Assembly (NCBI GenBank): GCA_002370555.1
Contig: AP014718.1
Coordinates: 372,001 to 436,000, forward strand
From: Arthrobacter sp. Hiyo4
GTDB taxonomy: Bacteria > Actinomycetota > Actinomycetes > Actinomycetales > Micrococcaceae
Direction of reading: 5' to 3'
Length of the DNA stretch: 64,000 bases
The notes under the pieces were generated by a model, which made no database searches, was not told the DNA's origin, and was given only the letters and a program-made list of their open reading frames with translations. This document shows positions 58,971 to 64,000 of the stretch, piece after piece; within the stretch, counting starts at the first letter, position 1, and each line of letters opens with the position of its first letter. Both the position numbers and the translations under genes were made by a program.

Positions 58971-59795
58971 ATCTGGTTCTTCAGGTCGGCCACGGAGTCC
59001 AGCACCTGGTTGGGCCGGAACGGGTAGGCGGCAATGTCTTCGCGCTGCGTAATGCCGCTGAGGACCAGGACCGTGTGCAGGCCTGCCTCCATGCCGGCGA
59101 TGATGTCGGTGTCCATCCGGTCCCCGATCATGGCCGTGGTCTCCGAGTGCGCATCGATCTGGTTCATGGCGGACCGGAACATCATGGGATTAGGCTTGCC
59201 CACAATGTACGGTTCCCGGCCGGTGGCCTTCGTGATGAGCGCGGCGATGGCGCCCGTCGCGGGCATCGGGCCGTCCTTGGACGGGCCGGTGGCGTCCGGG
59301 TTAGTGGCAATAAAGCGGGCCCCGGCCAGGATCAGGCGGATGGCCATGGTGATGGCCTCAAAGGAGTACGTACGGGTTTCGCCGAGCACCACATAGTCCG
59401 GGTCCTGGTCGGTGAGGATGAAGCCTGCCTCGTGCAGCGCCGTCGTCAGCCCTGCCTCGCCGATAGTGTAGGCGCGGTTCCCGGAGCCGGAACCCGCACC
59501 TGGTCCTTCAGGAAGGTGGCGGTGGCCAGCGCGGACGTCCAGATGTTCTCCTCTGGGATCTCCAGCCGGAGGCCCGGAGCCTGGCGGCCAGGTCGCGGGG
59601 CGTGAAGATCGAGTTGTTCGTCAGCACCAGGAACCGCTTGGACGTGTCCACCCAGCGCTGGATCAGTTCGGCGGCCCCTGGGACGGCTTGGTTTTCGTGG
59701 ACGAGCACGCCGTCCATGTCTGTCAGCCAGCATTCGATCTCCTGGCCGCTGCGGTAAACCGCCGGTGAACCCTGTACCTGGTCTGCTTCTGCCAC
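58967..59795 (-). CDS. HAD-IIA family phosphatase (NagD-like), two frame breaks
   Basis: ATG 59795: ECWLTDMDGVLVHENQAVPG (nucleophile DxD motif), FLVLTNNSIFTPRDLAARLR; after a break near 59580 (GGC lacking a G) LEIPEENIWTSALATATFLK; after another near 59488 NRAYTIGEAGLTTALHEAGF, YVVLGETRTYSFEAITMAIR, FIATNPDATGPS, KPNPMMFRSAMNQIDA, AMIGDRMDTDIIAGMEAGLH. About 275 residues. Cytoplasmic phosphatase, probably for nucleotide monophosphates or phosphoglycolate-like substrates. Confidence 0.88.
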
Positions 59796-59847
59796 GCTTA
59801 CCTCCGACGGTGATGAATGCTCCAGTGGTCCAGTCTAGTGTTGAAGG

Positions 59848-60540
59848 GTGAAACAAACGTCCGGAAACCCAGTCGAACCTCATCCGATTCCAGCGGAGGA
59901 GCCAGCGCCCCAGGAGGCGCCGGAGCCAAAGGCGGAGGTCGGCGTCGGGCCCTGGGAGGGTTCGTGGCCGGAAGGTGACCACTGGGATCCGGAATTGCTC
60001 GCCGACGGCGACCGGCGCAACGTGGTGGACCAGTACCGCTTCTGGAAGCATGACGCGATCGTGGCGGACCTCGATTCCAAGCGGCACAACTTCCACATCG
60101 CCATCGAAAACTGGCAGCACGACCTCAACATCGGCACCGTGGTGCGCACCGCCAACGCGTTCCTCGCTAAGGAAGTCCACATCATCGGACGACGCCGGTG
60201 GAACAGGCGCGGGGCGATGGTCACCGACCGTTACCAGCACGTCCGCCATCACCCCACCGTGGAGGACTTTGTGGTGTGGGCGCAGGGGGAGGGGCTCGCG
60301 ATCATCGGGATCGACATCTTCCCCGACTCCGTGCCCCTGGAGACGTATGAGCTGCCCAAGGACTGCGTCCTGGTGTTCGGCCAGGAAGGGCCCGGGCTGA
60401 CGCCGGAGGTCCACGAGGCGGCCCTGGCCACACTGTCCATCGAGCAGTTCGGCTCCACGCGCTCCATCAATGCCGCCTCCGCCGCTGCGATCGCCATGCA
60501 CGCCTGGATCCGCCGGCACGTTTTCAGCCAGCCCGTCTGA
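59848..60540 (+). CDS. TrmH/SpoU-family RNA 2'-O-methyltransferase
   Basis: 230 residues from GTG 59848, intact. A Pro/Glu-rich N-terminus of about 45 residues, then HNFHIAIENWQHDLNIGTVV with motif 1 (NIGTVVRTANAF), HIIGRRRWNRRGAMVTDRYQ, motif 2 VLVFGQEGPGLTPEV and motif 3 IEQFGSTRSINAASAAAIAM, which forms the SAM-binding knot. Modifies a tRNA or rRNA ribose; target not inferable. Confidence 0.92.
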   Translation: MKQTSGNPVEPHPIPAEEPAPQEAPEPKAEVGVGPWEGSWPEGDHWDPELLADGDRRNVVDQYRFWKHDAIVADLDSKRHNFHIAIENWQHDLNIGTVVRTANAFLAKEVHIIGRRRWNRRGAMVTDRYQHVRHHPTVEDFVVWAQGEGLAIIGIDIFPDSVPLETYELPKDCVLVFGQEGPGLTPEVHEAALATLSIEQFGSTRSINAASAAAIAMHAWIRRHVFSQPV

Positions 60541-60562
60541 CCGGCGCTACTTCTGGCCCCGC

Positions 60563-60619
60563 CCAGATGGCATTTCACGGCAGTCCCGGGCTCCGGCATT
60601 GCCGTGAAATGCCATCTGG
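60563..60619. repeat. 57-bp palindromic element, copy 1
   Basis: Perfect 20-bp arms (CCAGATGGCATTTCACGGCA and its complement) around a 17-nt loop (GTCCCGGGCTCCGGCAT). It starts 23 bp after the TrmH stop. Two further copies at 61194 and 62254 have exactly the same 20-17-20 geometry and matching arm and loop sequence. Confidence 0.9.
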
Positions 60620-60659
60620 ATGCAGGCGCGGCGGGCCCCGGGGGTGGAATCCGAGACGA

Positions 60660-61184
60660 AATGCGCTGGCCGGCTACTCCCAGGGCGGCGGCGCCTCGGC
60701 AGCCGCCGTCGAGCTTGCACCCCAATACGCTCCGGAGCTGAACCTCAATGGCGCGTACGCGGGGCGGTCCCCGCAGACCTTCCCGCCTCGGACGAAACCT
60801 CGACGGCGGCCTGTACACCGGGTTCCTTCTCTACGCGGTATCCTCAAAACGTCCCAACTCACAGTGTCCGGGCAGAAGCTGAGCTCCCTCTTGGATCTCC
60901 CCGAGGTCAATCCCGTCCTCGCAGAACAGAAAATCGGCAACAGCCGGGCACCCGCGGTCCCCGTGCTGCTCTCGCACAGCCTGCTCGACGACGTGATCCC
61001 CTTTGACCAGGGCAGGCAGCTGGCCAAGCGCTGGTCCACCGCGGGATCGTCCGTCTATTTCGACGTCACGGCCGGGGCCACCCACGTTGGCGGCTACGCG
61101 GCCGCCATTCCGCAGGCGTTCATCTTCCTGGAGCGCCGATTCTCCAGCCGGACCGCAGTGAGCAACTGCTGGCTGTACGGCTAG
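60660..61184 (+). pseudogene. 5'-truncated secretory-lipase-like gene fragment
   Basis: C-terminal part of a LIP-type secretory lipase: NALAGYSQGGGASAAAVELA (nucleophile GYSQG elbow), LNLNGAYAGAVPADLPA, LDGGLYTGFLLYAV, SQLTVSGQKLSSLLDLPEVN, PVLLSHSLLDDVIPFDQGRQ and THVGGYAAAIPQAFIFLERR. Three frame breaks occur, all of the missing-base kind. The true loss is the N-terminal half with signal peptide: copy 1 of the palindromic element lies about 40 bp upstream where coding sequence should be, and copy 2 follows the stop by 9 bp. Confidence 0.78.
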
Positions 61185-61193
61185 ACCCCTGCG

Positions 61194-61250
61194 CGAGATG
61201 GCACTTTGCGGCAGTCGCGGGCTCCGACACTGCCGTGTACTGCCATCTCG
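61194..61250. repeat. 57-bp palindromic element, copy 2
   Basis: Arms 61194-61213 (CGAGATGGCACTTTGCGGCA) and 61231-61250 (TGCCGTGTACTGCCATCTCG) with four mismatches, loop GTCGCGGGCTCCGACAC (17 nt). The right end CTCGGTGC is shared with copy 3. Confidence 0.88.
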
Positions 61251-61317
61251 GTGCGTGGCAGGACGCCAACCTGTGGATAACCCTCCGCGGCCTTGCCGGA
61301 TCGGCAAGAATTTGGGG

Positions 61318-62247
61318 ATGCACAGGGCCCCGCTTCCCGAACACCTGACCGCTGGTTCGTTCTCGCTCCGTATGTCCGACAAAGCCGGCGTCACCAGGAC
61401 GCGCACGGCCGCCAGGGACCTGGCCACCGTTTCCCGCGGTATCCGCGTCCACCTGGGCTCAGAGGCCAGCGGTGCTGCGGCGTTGCGGGCCTACACGGAA
61501 CTGGACGACTCGTCCGCCCTGACCCATGTCTCAGCCGCCCGGGTTTGGCGTGCTGCCCTTGGGCGGACGCTTGAGTTTGACTGGCGGGTCCACCTATCCC
61601 GCCGCCCGGGGTTCAGCATGCCGCGCAGGGCCAACGTGGTGGGGCACCTGTTGACTTTCCTTCCCGGGGAGCTCGTGGAGTACGACGGCGTCCGTCTCAC
61701 CTCGCCTGGCCGGACCTGGCTGGATTTGGCATCAATGGCCGGCGTGGATGAACTTGTCATCGCGGGGGACTCGCTGGTCTGCTCCCACGGCCCGGAGTTC
61801 CCTGTGCCACGTGAACCGCTGTGCACGGTGGAGGACCTGCATGCCATGGTCGCGGCGCATCCCGGAATCAGGGGAGCCAGGTTGGCCAGGGCGGCGTTGG
61901 ACCTGATCCGGGTCGGTGCCGATTCAAGGCCCGAAACCGAGATGCGCCTGGCTTTGGTCCATGCGGGCCTGCCCGAGACAGAACTGAACCACGTCCTGTG
62001 GGGAGTGCAGGGCTCCCCGGTGTTGTGGCCTGACGCGGCCTACCCTGAGTGGCGGATCTCCATCCAGTACGACGGTGTGGGCCACGGTGACGCCGAGCAG
62101 TATCGGCGGGACATCCGGCGGGAAGCCCTGACACGCGAGCTCGGCTGGCTTGAGGTGCGCATTTCCAAAGACGACCTTGCTGGGGAGCGTCCCGCCGTCG
62201 TGCGTAAAGTCCGGGCCGCACTGGAAGGCCGCGGCTGGCGCCGGTGA
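61318..62247 (+). CDS. Hypothetical protein with C-terminal DUF559/Vsr-like endonuclease fold
   Basis: 309 residues from ATG 61318. The N-terminal two thirds (RTRTAARDLATVSRGIRVHL, SALTHVSAARVWRAALG, LLTFLPGELVEYDGVRLTSP GRTWLDLA) resemble the winged-helix region of AbiEi-like antitoxin or DUF559 neighbours in actinobacteria. The C-terminus WRISIQYDGVGHGDAEQYRR DIRREALTRELGW matches the D-x(n)-Q/E...D nuclease-like motif of DUF559. It lies between palindromic elements 2 and 3. No partner toxin gene is adjacent. Function unknown. Confidence 0.65.
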   Translation: MHRAPLPEHLTAGSFSLRMSDKAGVTRTRTAARDLATVSRGIRVHLGSEASGAAALRAYTELDDSSALTHVSAARVWRAALGRTLEFDWRVHLSRRPGFSMPRRANVVGHLLTFLPGELVEYDGVRLTSPGRTWLDLASMAGVDELVIAGDSLVCSHGPEFPVPREPLCTVEDLHAMVAAHPGIRGARLARAALDLIRVGADSRPETEMRLALVHAGLPETELNHVLWGVQGSPVLWPDAAYPEWRISIQYDGVGHGDAEQYRRDIRREALTRELGWLEVRISKDDLAGERPAVVRKVRAALEGRGWRR

Positions 62248-62253
62248 CCACGC

Positions 62254-62310
62254 CGAAATGACAGATCACGGCAGTGCGGGCGCGCGGCACTGCCGCGAAA
62301 TGCCATCTCG
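62254..62310. repeat. 57-bp palindromic element, copy 3
   Basis: Left arm CGAAATGACAGATCACGGCA, loop GTGCGGGCGCGCGGCAC (17 nt), right arm TGCCGCGAAATGCCATCTCG. It begins 7 bp after the preceding stop. Its right arm is nearly identical to that of copy 1. Confidence 0.88.
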
Positions 62311-62455
62311 GTGCGGCATGTGAGCGTAAGTGTTACCGGCCCGCGTGACCCGAAACACTGCCCCTGCACAGAAATGGCTAGGATGGTGGCTAGCCGTAAG
62401 AGGTCTACTCTCCAGGGTCACAACCCATAGACGAAAACTCAGCATAGGAGTCACC

Positions 62456-63474
<1,019 letters not shown>

Positions 63475-63476
63475 GA

Positions 63477-63898
63477 ATGTCCGACGAGTTCCGCAAGAAC
63501 CTCATGGGCCCGGAGCCAACGCTCCTGCCTGCCGAGACGGACGTCTACGCGCAGCTGGACTCCGGCGCCGAAGCCCTGGACCTGGTGGAAAAGCACCCCA
63601 CGTCGTCGCTGTTGTGGGCTGTGCTGGCGGAGGAGGCGTGGGCCGAGGGCCGCACCATCGATTCCTACGCCTACTCGCGCGTGGGCTACCACCGCGGGCT
63701 GGACTCGCTGCGCCGCAACGGCTGGCGCGGCGTGGGCCCCATCCCGTGGGAGCACGAACCCAACCGCGGCTTCCTGCGGTCTCTCTACTCGCTGGGCCGC
63801 GCGTCCGCGGCTATCGGCGAAGCCGAGGAACCGGAACGCATCGAGAAGTTCCTCAACGACTCAGACCGGCAGCCAAGGCAGCCATCGAGGGCAAGTAG
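63477..63898 (+). CDS. DUF3151 family protein, one frame break near the end
   Basis: ATG 63477, two bases after the aldolase stop. MSDEFRKNLMGPEPTLLPAE, VEKHPTSSLLWAVLAEEAWA, DSYAYSRVGYHRGLDSLRRN GW and PIPWEHEPNRGFLRSLYSLG are typical of actinobacterial DUF3151, commonly encoded next to fba. One G missing near 63868; true end RAAKAAIEGK at a TAG 63896. About 141 residues, soluble. Function unknown. Confidence 0.9.
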
Positions 63899-63905
63899 CG
63901 CAAGA

Positions 63906-63970
63906 GCAACGCGGGGTCACTTCCTGCCCAATAAACCACCGTCTTCGGGCAGGAAGTGACCCCGCGTTGC
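63906..63970. terminator. Perfect 24-bp inverted repeat after DUF3151
   Basis: Arms 63906-63929 and 63947-63970 are fully complementary over 24 bp (core GGGGTCACTTCCTGCCC), with a 17-nt AT-richer loop AATAAACCACCGTCTTC. It begins 8 bp after the DUF3151 stop. It may act as a terminator, although arm length exceeds that need. Nothing else is seen to the window end. Confidence 0.82.
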
Positions 63971-64000
63971 TTGTTAACGAACGACGGCGGGCGGTCACCT

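Noticed and set aside
61318-62247. Type IV toxin-antitoxin (AbiEi) antitoxin
   Set aside because: The N-terminal part is only vaguely similar and no AbiEii-type nucleotidyltransferase gene is adjacent; the DUF559-like C-terminus is the better-supported feature.

Overview
The window is high-GC DNA from an actinobacterium, most probably Micrococcaceae (Arthrobacter/Pseudarthrobacter type). This rests on codon use, frequent GTG starts with ATGA/GTGA stop-start overlaps, DUF3151, an actinobacterial Asp23-type operon, and the pyrE / TrmH / class II fba / DUF3151 neighbourhood. No phage, IS, integrase, CRISPR or rRNA was seen. One technical point governs the reading: by my count about 47 single-base frame breaks interrupt some 28 otherwise ordinary genes. 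Every break is repaired by restoring one missing base, nearly always in a G or C run. I treat these as sequence errors and give whole-gene coordinates; only genes that also lack domains are called pseudogenes.

Layout. 1-4.0 kb: CDF cation exporter, small metallopeptidase, methyltransferase, DMT exporter, PHP phosphoesterase. 4.15-4.55 kb: tRNA-Glu, -Asp and -Phe with a terminator, then a 5'-truncated GH32 remnant (to 5.75 kb). 5.8-8.5 kb: overlapping Asp23/DUF6286/AmaP-like envelope-stress operon plus a LEA-like repeat protein. 8.7-13.4 kb: alpha-glucoside-type ABC importer with a LacI operator and LacI regulator. 13.4-15.2 kb: unknown protein and xthA (minus). 15.4-23.7 kb: valine/branched-chain acyl-CoA catabolism (mmsA, 3-hydroxyisobutyryl-CoA hydrolase, mmsB, echA, MarR, acyl-CoA synthetase, acyl-CoA dehydrogenase) with a perfect operator palindrome. 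23.8-30.7 kb: cold-shock protein, NarL-type two-component system, heme-binding-like secreted protein, ankyrin lipoprotein, GT4 and a debranching-type glycosidase. 31.0-34.7 kb: thiolase and 3-oxoacid CoA-transferase operon, divergent from an IclR gene with paired operators. nadE follows.

35.7-55.8 kb is the most interesting region, a sugar-acid/glycoside catabolic island. It has two paralogous LacI regulators, two TIM-barrel isomerase plus Gfo/Idh/MocA dehydrogenase pairs, a peptide-type ABC importer (one subunit is a permease-ATPase fusion), glucuronate isomerase (uxaC), fructuronate reductase (uxuB), a GPH-family symporter, mannonate dehydratase (manD), and a predicted gluconokinase fused to a NagZ-type GH3 glycosidase. 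Four copies of one LacI-type operator (TGRCAAYCGSTTGNCA) precede its transcription units and tie them into one regulon. The enzymes complete D-glucuronate to 2-keto-3-deoxygluconate. The TIM/Gfo-Idh pairs suggest a 3-keto (oxidation then elimination) route for opening glycosides before that step. This is the best candidate here for an undescribed system.

55.9-64 kb: FAD monooxygenase, pyrE, Tat-exported hydrolase, HAD phosphatase, TrmH methyltransferase, lipase remnant, endonuclease-like protein, fba and DUF3151. Three copies of a 57-bp palindromic element (20-bp arms, 17-nt loop) lie at 60.5-62.3 kb, and a perfect 24-bp inverted repeat, also with a 17-nt loop, closes the window.
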